The position numbers and the translations under genes are program-made. This document shows positions 51,649-59,876 of a DNA stretch of 64,000 nt, in pieces. The DNA lies in assembly GCF_024464185.1 (NCBI RefSeq), contig NZ_JANHAU010000006.1, positions 1 to 64,000 of the forward strand, given 5' to 3'. The notes beneath the pieces are model-generated. The model was given only the letters and a program-made list of their open reading frames with translations. It did no database searches and was not told where the DNA came from. The stretch comes from Haloarchaeobius salinus (lineage in GTDB: Archaea; Halobacteriota; Halobacteria; Halobacteriales; Natrialbaceae). Within the stretch, counting starts at the first letter, position 1. Every line of letters starts with the position of its first letter.

Positions 51649-53844
51649 ATGAGTCCCGAGGGAGGGAAGGAGGTGCTGTTGACGGTGCGAGCCGCCGAGA
51701 AGCGCGACGCCGGGCGCGGGGTCGCGCGCGTCCCCGAGTCGGCGCGGCGCGCGCTGGGGGTGCTGAGCGGCGACACCGTCCTCGTCGAGGGGTCACGTCG
51801 CACCGTCCTGAAGGTGTGGCCGGCCGACGGCGACGTCCCCGACGGGGTCATCCAGATCGACGCCGACGCGCGGGCGAACGCCGGCGCGAACGTCGGCGAC
51901 CAGGTGCGGGTGTACGCCGAGGAGGTCGAGGACGCGACGACCATCCGGCTCGCGCCGCCGGAGTCGTTGCGCGACGTGCCCGACGGCATCGTCGAGCGAG
52001 CTATCACCCGCGACCTGGAGGGCCACCCGGTGAGCGTCGGCGAGCGCATCCGGCTGGAGCGCATCGCGGCGGAGCCGTTCCGCATCGCCGAGACGACGCC
52101 CGAGTCGCCGGTCCGCATCACCGCAGGGACGCGCATCGTGGTCGAGACCTCGGAGGAGCCAGCGACGTCGAGAACCGGCGGAACCGGGGGTACCGCTGAC
52201 CAGCCGCCGGGGACCGACGGGAAACCGAAGTCCGGCTCGTCGCCGTCGAAACCCCCGTCGGGCGTCACTTACGAGGACATCGGCGGGCTGGACGACGAGC
52301 TCGAACTCGTCCGCGAGATGGTCGAACTCCCGCTGTCGGAGCCGGACCTGTTCCGGAAACTCTCTATCGACCCGCCGCGGGGGGTCCTGCTGTACGGGCC
52401 GCCCGGCACCGGGAAGACGCTCATCGCGAAGGCCGTCGCGAACGAGGTCGACGCCTCGTTCCACCACGTCTCCGGCCCCGAGGTGATGTCGAAGTACAAG
52501 GGCGAGTCGGAGGAGAAGATACGCGAGACGTTCCAGGCCGCACGCGGGGACTCGCCGGCAATCGTCTTCTTCGACGAGATCGACTCCATCGCGGGCAAGC
52601 GCGACGACGACAGCGACGTGGAGAACCGCGTCGTCGCCCAGCTGCTCAGCCTGATGGACGGGCTGGAGTCACGAGGCGACGTGGTCGTCATCGGCGCGAC
52701 GAACCGGGTGGACAGCATCGACCCCGCGCTCCGCCGCGGCGGCCGGTTCGACCGCGAGATCGAGATCGGCGTGCCCGACGAGAACGGCCGACGGGAGATC
52801 CTCGACGTCCACACCCGGGGGATGCCGCTGGCCGAGGACGTCGACCTCGACCGCATCGCGCGCCGGACACACGGCTTCGTCGGCGCGGACTTAGACAGCG
52901 TCGCCAGCGAGGCGGCGATGATCGCCATCCGGAACAGGCCCACCGAGGACCAGGCACGGAGCGAGTGGAACCGCAACCCGACGGTCGGCCGGGCGGACTT
53001 CGAGTCCGCACTCGCCTCCGTCGAACCCTCCGCGATGCGTGAGTACATCGCGGAGAAGCCCAACGTCGACTTCTCCGACGTCGGTGGGCTGGACGATGCG
53101 AAGGAGACCCTGCGCGAGGCCGTGGAGTGGCCGCTGGCGTACGGGCCGCTGTTCGAGGCCGCGAACACGACGCCCCCGTCCGGGGTCCTCCTGCACGGCC
53201 CGCCCGGGACCGGGAAGACCCTGCTCGCCCGGGCGCTCGCCGGCGAATCGGGCGTCAACTTCATCCGGGTCGACGGTCCCGAGCTGCTCGACCGCTACGT
53301 CGGCGAGTCCGAGAAGGCGGTCCGGAAGGTGTTCGAGCGAGCCCGCCAGTCCGCCCCGAGCATCGTCTTCCTCGACGAGATCGACGCCGTCGCGGGCCAG
53401 CGCGGCGGGGACACGAACGAGGTGACCGAACGCGTCGTCTCGCAGCTGCTGACCGAACTCGACGGGCTCGCCGAGAACCCGAACCTCGTCGTGCTGGCGG
53501 CGACGAACCGCAAGCACCACGTCGACGACGCGCTGCTCCGCCCCGGTCGGCTCGATACCCACATCCTGGTCCCCGAGCCGGACGAGGCTGGTCGCCGGAA
53601 GATCTTCGAGGTCGTCGTCGCGGGCCGGCCGCTCGGGGACGACGTGGACCTCGACGAACTCGCGGCCCGGACGGAGGGGATGACCGGCGCGGACATCGAC
53701 GGACTCGTGCGGACCGCCTCGATGCGTGCGATCCGGGAGCTGGCCGAGGGCGTCCCGCCGGAGGAGGCAAACGAGCGCACGGCGGACCTCGTGGTCGAGA
53801 TGGACGACTTCGAGGCGGCGCTGGCGCAGCGGCGGGAGACGTAG
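51649..53844 (+). CDS. Cdc48/p97-type AAA+ ATPase
   Basis: A 731-aa unfoldase with an N domain (double-psi barrel, about 1-190), a low-complexity Gly/Pro/Ser linker near 195-220, and two AAA modules. Walker A motifs GPPGTGKT start at residues 250 and 517; Walker B motifs are IVFFDEIDSIAG and IVFLDEIDAVAG. It should extract and unfold proteins for the proteasome. The linker makes it a divergent paralogue; haloarchaea usually carry several. Confidence 0.94.
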   Translation: MSPEGGKEVLLTVRAAEKRDAGRGVARVPESARRALGVLSGDTVLVEGSRRTVLKVWPADGDVPDGVIQIDADARANAGANVGDQVRVYAEEVEDATTIRLAPPESLRDVPDGIVERAITRDLEGHPVSVGERIRLERIAAEPFRIAETTPESPVRITAGTRIVVETSEEPATSRTGGTGGTADQPPGTDGKPKSGSSPSKPPSGVTYEDIGGLDDELELVREMVELPLSEPDLFRKLSIDPPRGVLLYGPPGTGKTLIAKAVANEVDASFHHVSGPEVMSKYKGESEEKIRETFQAARGDSPAIVFFDEIDSIAGKRDDDSDVENRVVAQLLSLMDGLESRGDVVVIGATNRVDSIDPALRRGGRFDREIEIGVPDENGRREILDVHTRGMPLAEDVDLDRIARRTHGFVGADLDSVASEAAMIAIRNRPTEDQARSEWNRNPTVGRADFESALASVEPSAMREYIAEKPNVDFSDVGGLDDAKETLREAVEWPLAYGPLFEAANTTPPSGVLLHGPPGTGKTLLARALAGESGVNFIRVDGPELLDRYVGESEKAVRKVFERARQSAPSIVFLDEIDAVAGQRGGDTNEVTERVVSQLLTELDGLAENPNLVVLAATNRKHHVDDALLRPGRLDTHILVPEPDEAGRRKIFEVVVAGRPLGDDVDLDELAARTEGMTGADIDGLVRTASMRAIRELAEGVPPEEANERTADLVVEMDDFEAALAQRRET

Positions 53845-53849
53845 AGCGA

Positions 53850-54152
53850 CTACGTGGGCTGAATCCACGCCACGGTGTCGCTCCGTGTGACGGTGTCGTC
53901 CTCCCTTCTGACGATCGCTGCGAGCTCGCCGGCGACCGGTGCGGGCACGTCGAAGCTGACCTTCTCTATCTGGCACTCGCAGAGGCTCTCGCCCGCATCG
54001 ACGGTCGCGCCCTCGCGGGCGAACCAGTTCACGACGACGCCCTCGTCCTCCGGCTCGGCGTCGTCCGGCCAGACCGATTCGAGCGTGACGGCGACGCGGT
54101 CGCCGCCGTCGGGACTGGTCGGTCCGCGCCGCGTCGGCCCGTCTCCGGTCAT
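53850..54152 (-). CDS. Stand-alone lipoyl-domain protein
   Basis: A 100-aa protein consisting only of a lipoyl/biotinyl domain. The modified lysine is K64 in CQIEKVSFDVPAPVAGELAA. The N-terminal 20 residues are disordered. Its ATG overlaps the stop of the E1-beta gene (54149-54152). It would act as a free swinging-arm acyl carrier for the E1 encoded upstream. The catalytic E2 acyltransferase core and E3 are not in the window. Confidence 0.88.
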   Translation of the reverse strand: MTGDGPTRRGPTSPDGGDRVAVTLESVWPDDAEPEDEGVVVNWFAREGATVDAGESLCECQIEKVSFDVPAPVAGELAAIVRREDDTVTRSDTVAWIQPT

Positions 54153-55195
54153 CGTTCCGCCACGTCTCGCACGGCGGCCTCGATGTCTGCCGTCCCGGGC
54201 AGCACCTCGTCCTCCAGCGGTCGCGAGTAGGGGATTGGGACGTCAGCCGCCGCGACGCGCTCGACCGCATCGAGGGAGTCCAGTGCCTCGTCGGCGACGC
54301 GGGCGACGACCTCGCCGGTGACGCCGAACGAGCGGTAGTCCTCGTCGACGACGACGAGGCGGCCGGTCTTTCTCACCGATTCGACGACCGTCTCGGTGTC
54401 GAGCGGGACGAGCGTGCGCAGGTCGACGACCTCGGCGTCGACGCCATCGTCGGCGAGCGACCCGGCCGCCTCAAGCGCGCGGTGGACGTGCAGCCCGAGC
54501 GTGACGACCGTCACGTCGCTGCCCTCCCGTTTCACGTCGGCCTTCCCGAACGGGATGGTGTAGTCCTCCTCCGGGACGGGCGTCTTCGGGCCGTCGGGCG
54601 CGGGCATCCAGCCGATGCCCATCAGGCGCTTGTGGAACATGTAGACGACCGGGTCGTCGTCGCGGATGGCGTTGTGCATCAGCCCCTTCGCGTCGTAGGC
54701 CGTGGATGGGACGACCACTTTCATCCCCGGGAGATGGGCGAAGGTGCCGTACAGCGTCTGGGAGTGCTGGGCCGCGTCGTTGTAGGTGCCGCCGACGGCC
54801 GCGGTCAGCACCATCGGGACCGAGACGTTCCCGCCGCTCATGTACGTGTTCTTCGCCATCTGGTTGTACACCTGGTCCATCGCGACGCCGAAGAAGTCGA
54901 CGAACATCAGCTCCGCGATGGGCCGCATCCCGGCCTGGGCCGCGCCGACCGCGGCGCCGAGGTAGGCCGTCTCGCTGATCGGCACGTCCATGATGCGGTC
55001 GTGGCCGAACTCGTCGAGCAGCCCCTGCGTGCTGTCGAAGATGCCGCCGTAGTCGGCGACGTCCTCGCCCATGTAGAACACCTCGTCGTTCGCGCGCATC
55101 TCGTGGGCGATGGCCTCGACCATGGCCCGGCTCATCGTCAGGTCACGCGTGACCGTGCCCGCCTCGCTCTCGCGCTCCTCGCCTTCGGTCGCCAT
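54149..55195 (-). CDS. 2-oxoacid (acetoin-type) dehydrogenase E1 beta subunit
   Basis: A 348-aa transketolase-like beta subunit. REALMVEAIAHEM-like opening (MSRAMVEAIAHEMRANDEVF), FYMGEDVADYGGIFDSTQGL and RIMDVPISETAYLGAAVGAA are typical of E1-beta of acetoin, pyruvate or branched-chain dehydrogenases. It pairs with the E1-alpha gene, whose stop overlaps its start by one base. The true substrate is not evident. Confidence 0.9.
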   Translation of the reverse strand: MATEGEERESEAGTVTRDLTMSRAMVEAIAHEMRANDEVFYMGEDVADYGGIFDSTQGLLDEFGHDRIMDVPISETAYLGAAVGAAQAGMRPIAELMFVDFFGVAMDQVYNQMAKNTYMSGGNVSVPMVLTAAVGGTYNDAAQHSQTLYGTFAHLPGMKVVVPSTAYDAKGLMHNAIRDDDPVVYMFHKRLMGIGWMPAPDGPKTPVPEEDYTIPFGKADVKREGSDVTVVTLGLHVHRALEAAGSLADDGVDAEVVDLRTLVPLDTETVVESVRKTGRLVVVDEDYRSFGVTGEVVARVADEALDSLDAVERVAAADVPIPYSRPLEDEVLPGTADIEAAVRDVAER

Positions 55196-56235
55196 CAGTC
55201 GTCACCTCCTGCCAGCTCGAAGGCAGGTTCCTCGTCGGTCACGCCCGATGGCGGGTTGACCCAGACGTCCTCGTGGGCGGCGGCCGGGTCCGGTTCGGGC
55301 TGTTCCTTCGCCCACGCGATGGCGTCGTCGACGCGCTCCTCGGCGGCTTTCCGGCTCTCCGCCAGCTCGTCCTCCCCGACACCGTGTGCACGGAGGGTGT
55401 CCGCGAGGCGCTCGATGGAGTCGCGCGCGGTCGCGGCCTCCTGGTCGGCCTCCGGCCGGTACGTCTGTGGGTCGCCCATGAAGTGGCCCATGCGCCGGTG
55501 GACCTGGACCTCCAGCAGCGTCGGCCCGTTGCCGTCCCGCGCCCGGCCGATGGCTCGCCCGGCTGCCTCGTGGACCGCCTCCACGTCGTCGTACTCGACG
55601 CGCTCGCCGTGGACCGCGAAGCCGTCGGCGCGCTTCGAGCCGTCCTCGACGTCGGTGACGCGCTCCTTCGGCATGCTGATGGCCCAGTCGTTGTCCTCGA
55701 CGACGAAGACGACCGGCAGGTCGTGGACGCCCGCGAAGTTGAGCGACTCCAGGAAGCCCCCCTGGTCGATGGCTCCCTCGCCGAGGAAGGCCACCGCGAC
55801 CGCGTCGGTGTTGCGCTTCTTCGCCGCGAGCGCCGCCCCCGCGGCCGGGGGACAGCCCTGGGCGATGATGCCGCTGCACGCGAAGTTCACGTCAGGGTCG
55901 AACAGGTGCATGTGCCCGCCCTTGCCCTTCCCGAGTCCGGTCTCGCGGCCGAATATCTCGGCGGTCATCCGCTTCAGATCCACGCCCTTCGCGATGGCGA
56001 TGTGGTGCGGTCGGTGTGGCGCCGTCACCGTGTCGTCGTCGCGCAGGTGGTGACAGACACCGATGCCCGCCGCCTCGTGGCCGGCCGCGAGGTGCAGCTC
56101 CCCCGGAATCGGGCCGGCGGAGATGTCGAACGCCGGCTGTTTGCCCTCCAGGTACTCCTCCTGTAACCGCTCCTCGTAGTACCTGGCGGTCACCATGTCC
56201 TCGAACATCGCATGCAGGTTGGTCACAGAACTCAT
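55195..56235 (-). CDS. 2-oxoacid (acetoin-type) dehydrogenase E1 alpha subunit
   Basis: A 346-aa thiamine-diphosphate subunit. KGKGGHMHLFDPDVNFACSG and the TPP-binding FLGEGAIDQGGFLESLNFA (GDG-N type motif) are visible, then RVTDVEDGSKRADGFAVHG. AcoA-like acetoin dehydrogenases share the KGGHMH pattern. First gene of a three-gene operon with E1-beta and the lipoyl protein. Confidence 0.9.
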   Translation of the reverse strand: MSSVTNLHAMFEDMVTARYYEERLQEEYLEGKQPAFDISAGPIPGELHLAAGHEAAGIGVCHHLRDDDTVTAPHRPHHIAIAKGVDLKRMTAEIFGRETGLGKGKGGHMHLFDPDVNFACSGIIAQGCPPAAGAALAAKKRNTDAVAVAFLGEGAIDQGGFLESLNFAGVHDLPVVFVVEDNDWAISMPKERVTDVEDGSKRADGFAVHGERVEYDDVEAVHEAAGRAIGRARDGNGPTLLEVQVHRRMGHFMGDPQTYRPEADQEAATARDSIERLADTLRAHGVGEDELAESRKAAEERVDDAIAWAKEQPEPDPAAAHEDVWVNPPSGVTDEEPAFELAGGDD

Positions 56236-56379
56236 GCCCCTCTAGGGTGTCCGGCCATCGGCGAAAGTTATGAACCGGCTACTCCGTCAGAACGCTGGTT
56301 TCGAACGTCCGAACCGCTCGTTGCTGCCATCGAACCGTTGCCTCGCTCTGGACAACGGGACCGCCAATCTCGCTGTGAT

Positions 56380-57336
56380 TCAGACCAGAACGTACCCGCC
56401 TAGCCAGGCGAGCAACGCGACCGACACCGTCGCGAGGGCGGTCGAGAGACCCGTCATCCGTTGCTCCCAGCGAGACGACCGTACCGTCAGCTGTCGCAGG
56501 AGGAGTCCGACGGCGAGCCCCAGGAGGATGACACCCCCTGCGAAGCGGTACGCGTACTGGAGCGTCGGCGGCTCGATGTACGGAACGGTCGCGGCGAACA
56601 GCACGCCGAGAGCGGCCAGGGGCGAGACGAACTCCGCCACCCGGCGGTCGTGGACGTGGCAGATGGTCCACAGCGCGAACCACGCGAGCAGAACCTCGAT
56701 GAGGAACAGCGAGACGAGGTTCACCGTCGGGTCGGCGGCGACCGCCAGCTTCGAGGACGGGCCGGCGTCCGTGAGCGGGTACAACAGCGTCGGCGGGATA
56801 CCCATGAAGAAATCCCCGAAGGGGTGGGTCAACAGTCCTATCGCGGCGGCAGCACCGTTCAGAACGGGCGGAACTCCCTGCGAGAACGCGAGAGAGCCGA
56901 CGACGGTCAGTCCGACGAGATACAGCACGAGGAGTCCGAGTCCGAGACGGTCGTGTGTCAGGTAGCCGACCGCGAACAGGCCCACCGTCGGCACCGACAG
57001 GGCGAGAAGACGGCTCGGTTCCGACGTCGCTTCGGAGACGTACCCGAGGAGTCCGACGTACAGGGTGCCGAGGACGCCGACGACGAGCGAGTGCGTGAGC
57101 TTCCGGTGAATCTTCCACGAATCGGTGTGCCCCCAGAGCGACTCGGTGACGGGGAACAGGTTCTCCGGGCGCGCGTTCAACGCCACGTAGAGGGTGTACA
57201 CCGTGTCGATGTCCGGGACCATGCCGAAGCCGCCGGCGACGGCCGCCAGCACCAGTGACTCCCGTTTCGTCGCGCCGACGTACGAGCCGAGGAGTCCACC
57301 GAGCGCGAACGCCAGCAGCCCGTGTCCTACGTACAT
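56380..57336 (-). CDS. Membrane-bound metal-dependent hydrolase (YdjM/LexA-binding-like family)
   Basis: A 318-aa protein with about 8 TM helices. It begins MYVGHGLLAFALGGLLG, and has VPDIDTVYTLY, KIHRKLTHSLVVGV and LTHPFGDFFMGIPPTLLYPL, the conserved His/Asp pattern of this membrane hydrolase family. A GTG two codons upstream (57342) is an alternative start. Substrate unknown. Confidence 0.82.
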   Translation of the reverse strand: MYVGHGLLAFALGGLLGSYVGATKRESLVLAAVAGGFGMVPDIDTVYTLYVALNARPENLFPVTESLWGHTDSWKIHRKLTHSLVVGVLGTLYVGLLGYVSEATSEPSRLLALSVPTVGLFAVGYLTHDRLGLGLLVLYLVGLTVVGSLAFSQGVPPVLNGAAAAIGLLTHPFGDFFMGIPPTLLYPLTDAGPSSKLAVAADPTVNLVSLFLIEVLLAWFALWTICHVHDRRVAEFVSPLAALGVLFAATVPYIEPPTLQYAYRFAGGVILLGLAVGLLLRQLTVRSSRWEQRMTGLSTALATVSVALLAWLGGYVLV

Positions 57337-57378
57337 CGACACCGCTCCGTGTCGTTGCAGTCCCGGCGTGGTATCGTT

Positions 57379-58512
57379 CTACGGCAGCGCATGCGTGTTC
57401 CAGAAGATGTCGGTCGCGCGATGACGGTCGTTGTACGCCTCCAGTCCGGTCCCCAACACGCCACGGAGCATGACGTCGTCGTACAGCGTCGAGTGCGTGT
57501 AGTCGACGAACGTCATCGGAATCACGAGCTCGTCGTCCTCGCGGAGCACGCTCCCGATGGCGGTGTAGGCGTGCTTGTGGCGTGTGTCGATGACAATTCC
57601 GGCGAACACAGGCACCGTTTGCGCGTACGGCGACACCGAATGCAGCGCCTCGATGGAGCGGTAGACGAACTCGTAGCAGAACATCCCGCTGTTGCGTCCG
57701 TCCTCCAGCGCCTCGAAGGTCGTCGGCGATTCGAAGTGCTGGCGCAGGTCGATGCTGCCGAGCAGCACGTTGTCCTCGACCGAGCCGGCGGCGTACCGCG
57801 GGATGTCGTAGCTCGTGTGGCCGCGGAACGCGCCGACGAGCCCGTCGACGACGGCTTTCGGTTCCCGGGGGTCCGCGCCGGCGAACGCCTCGACCGTCGC
57901 CGGGTCGACATCGGTGTAGCGATTCTCGCGCAGTCGTGCGACCGCGCCGGGGCGTGCGTCGCCCTCGCGGATACGCTCGAAGAACGGCTCGTACGTCGAG
58001 AACTCGAAGCGCACGCCGTCGACGTCGGCGGCGTTCTCGTCGACCATCGCCGCGAGGACGTCGTGGTCCGCGACGAGCGGTTCGAACAACGAGAGGCCGA
58101 GTTCTTCGTCGAGCGCCCGTGCGTCGCCTCGCGTCGCGGTCGCGAGGTCGAGCGTCTCGTCGACGCCGTCGCCCTCGAGGAAGGCCACACCGTCGTCGAA
58201 CACGAGTTCGTGGCCGCGAACGCTCGTCCACGTGCTGCGGGGCTGGAGCCGCTCTCCCACCACCGTCGTGAGGTCCTGGTCGAGGAGGTGCGTGCCCTCG
58301 ACGATGCCGTAGCCGACCACCACGTTGTCGAGTGCCTTCGCGCCGCCGGCGAAGCCGACCGTCCCGAGCGCGGTGAGCGCGCGTCGACGGGTGACACGCC
58401 TGCCACCGCCCGTCGCGTGCGGATCGTCCCCCGACCCGGCGCCCGCTCCGCCGTCGTCGCGTCCCTCGTCCCCGGCCAGCGGGAGTCGCTCGCGAACGGA
58501 GTCCCAGTTCAC
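57379..58512 (-). CDS. Tat-signal protein with possible Cys-His-Asp active site (unrecognised)
   Basis: A 377-aa protein. An acidic N-terminal segment precedes VTRRRALTALGTVGFAGGAK, a Tat-like twin-arginine signal placed unusually late (about residues 40-60). The C-terminal third has SGMFCYEFVYRSIEALHS, then DTRHKHAYTAIGSVL and PMTFVDYTHSTLYDD. Order and spacing suggest a Cys-His-Asp triad as in transglutaminase-like peptidases. No family is recognised. The membrane hydrolase gene follows on the same strand. Confidence 0.65.
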   Translation of the reverse strand: MNWDSVRERLPLAGDEGRDDGGAGAGSGDDPHATGGGRRVTRRRALTALGTVGFAGGAKALDNVVVGYGIVEGTHLLDQDLTTVVGERLQPRSTWTSVRGHELVFDDGVAFLEGDGVDETLDLATATRGDARALDEELGLSLFEPLVADHDVLAAMVDENAADVDGVRFEFSTYEPFFERIREGDARPGAVARLRENRYTDVDPATVEAFAGADPREPKAVVDGLVGAFRGHTSYDIPRYAAGSVEDNVLLGSIDLRQHFESPTTFEALEDGRNSGMFCYEFVYRSIEALHSVSPYAQTVPVFAGIVIDTRHKHAYTAIGSVLREDDELVIPMTFVDYTHSTLYDDVMLRGVLGTGLEAYNDRHRATDIFWNTHALP

Positions 58513-58594
58513 GTCCTGACCGACGTGACAGCCGGGCCTAAAAGTTCCGTCCCCCGACGCAACCGATTAGTTGCTGCTCGTACGTGTTCGGTAC

Positions 58595-58885
58595 GTGTTC
58601 GACGTCGTAGAGCGGGTCCGGGCCGCCGAGCTGTTCGGACTCGCGGTGTTCCTGCTCGTGGGGGTCGTCGCGGTCGCACTCGGCACCTGGAGCTTCCTCT
58701 CGATCTTCGTCGAGCTTCCGGACCTGGTCGTCCAGAACGTGGGGGTTGTTGACGAGGTGTCGTTCGGGGTGGTCCTCGCCAGCGGGCTGGTCGGCCTCGG
58801 CCTCGCCGTCGTGGTGATGCTCGGCTGGCTCGCCGTCGCGTCGACGGCCTACGGGTGGCTGAAGGCGCGGCTGGGCCGGGAGTGA
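58595..58885 (+). CDS. Small membrane protein, 96 aa
   Basis: Two TM helices (LFGLAVFLLVGVVAVALGTW and VLASGLVGLGLAVVVMLGWL) with a short charged N terminus. No ATG exists; GTG 58595 is preferred, TTG 58571 is possible. It ends 4 nt before the convergent decarboxylase gene. No family is recognised. Confidence 0.6.
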   Translation: MFDVVERVRAAELFGLAVFLLVGVVAVALGTWSFLSIFVELPDLVVQNVGVVDEVSFGVVLASGLVGLGLAVVVMLGWLAVASTAYGWLKARLGRE

Positions 58886-58889
58886 CGGG

Positions 58890-59549
58890 TCAGGCCGTCT
58901 CGTCGGTCGCCGACTCGACTGCTGCCAGCACCGACTCGCCGGCACGCACGGTGTCGCCCTTCGAGACGCGCAGGTCCGACCGGTCGACCGCGGGTGGGAA
59001 CAGCACGTCGGCGCGGCTCCCGAAGGCGATGTGGCCGACGCGGTCCCCGCGGTCGACCTTCGCGCCCGGCTCGACCCACGGATGGATGCGGCGGGCGAAC
59101 GCGCCGGCAATCTGGGTGAGCTCGACCTCGGTGCCGTCGAGCGGGCTCGGGTCGCCCGCGGCCGGATCCGACGCGTCGATGCGGATGTGAACGCGCTCGT
59201 TCCTGTCCGAGTCCTTCGAGAACGCCGGGCGGTGCGCGCCGGGGACGTGCTCGACCTCGCGGACGGTCCCCGAGACCGGAGCCCGGTTGACGTGCACGTC
59301 GGTGACGTTCATGAACACGCCGACACGGAGCCTGTCGTCCTCCTCGCGGACGACGGAGACCCGCCCGTCGGCAGGTGAGACGACGCCCGAGGGCGGCGGC
59401 GAGCGTGGTGGGTCGCGGAAGAAGTGCAGCGTCGCCGCGCCGGCGAGGACGAACGCCAGCCCGGCGATGGGCGTCGCCAGCACCGTCGCGACCGGGGCGG
59501 CGGCGAACAGGAGGCCGGCGTACCGCCGACCGTCGGGCACGAATCGCAT
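58890..59549 (-). CDS. asd: Archaetidylserine decarboxylase (PSD family, type A)
   Basis: A 219-aa proenzyme making archaetidylethanolamine. Two N-terminal TM helices are followed by SPADGRVSVV, GVFMNVTDVHVNRAPVSGTV and the self-cleavage site region HIAFGSRADVLFP. Cleavage at G177-S178 would create the pyruvoyl group. The short form (about 220 aa) is the archaeal type. Confidence 0.9.
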   Translation of the reverse strand: MRFVPDGRRYAGLLFAAAPVATVLATPIAGLAFVLAGAATLHFFRDPPRSPPPSGVVSPADGRVSVVREEDDRLRVGVFMNVTDVHVNRAPVSGTVREVEHVPGAHRPAFSKDSDRNERVHIRIDASDPAAGDPSPLDGTEVELTQIAGAFARRIHPWVEPGAKVDRGDRVGHIAFGSRADVLFPPAVDRSDLRVSKGDTVRAGESVLAAVESATDETA

Positions 59550-59693
59550 GCTTCGACCACCGGGGGCGACGGCTTTGTGCGTTTCGGGACCGGGCGAGTC
59601 CCTATCAGGGTACTAATTGGTAAGAGTGCCTCGCCATTGCACTGCTTACAGATTAGCGGGAGGGGATATCTCCTCGCCCGACGACAGGACGGT

Positions 59694-59804
59694 ATGGACT
59701 ACTCCCCCAACTGTCCTGTCTGTGGTGCAACGAACACGATGTCGACGCCCCTCGCGGGGCCATCCTCGGAGTTCTACTGTCCGAGCTGCGATTCGGCCTT
59801 CTGA
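59694..59804 (+). CDS. 36-aa zinc-ribbon microprotein
   Basis: MDYSPNCPVCGATNTMSTPL followed by a short Ser-rich turn and FYCPSCDSAF gives two CPxC knuckles for one zinc ion. Such tiny double-CPxC proteins are common and conserved in haloarchaea. The genes on both sides are transcribed from the other strand. Function unknown. Confidence 0.65.
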   Translation: MDYSPNCPVCGATNTMSTPLAGPSSEFYCPSCDSAF

Positions 59805-59876
59805 CAGCACCGCGGACGACCCGGGCCACACTCCCCCCTTCCGGCCCGGGTCACACCATACTATTCGTGACGACAG

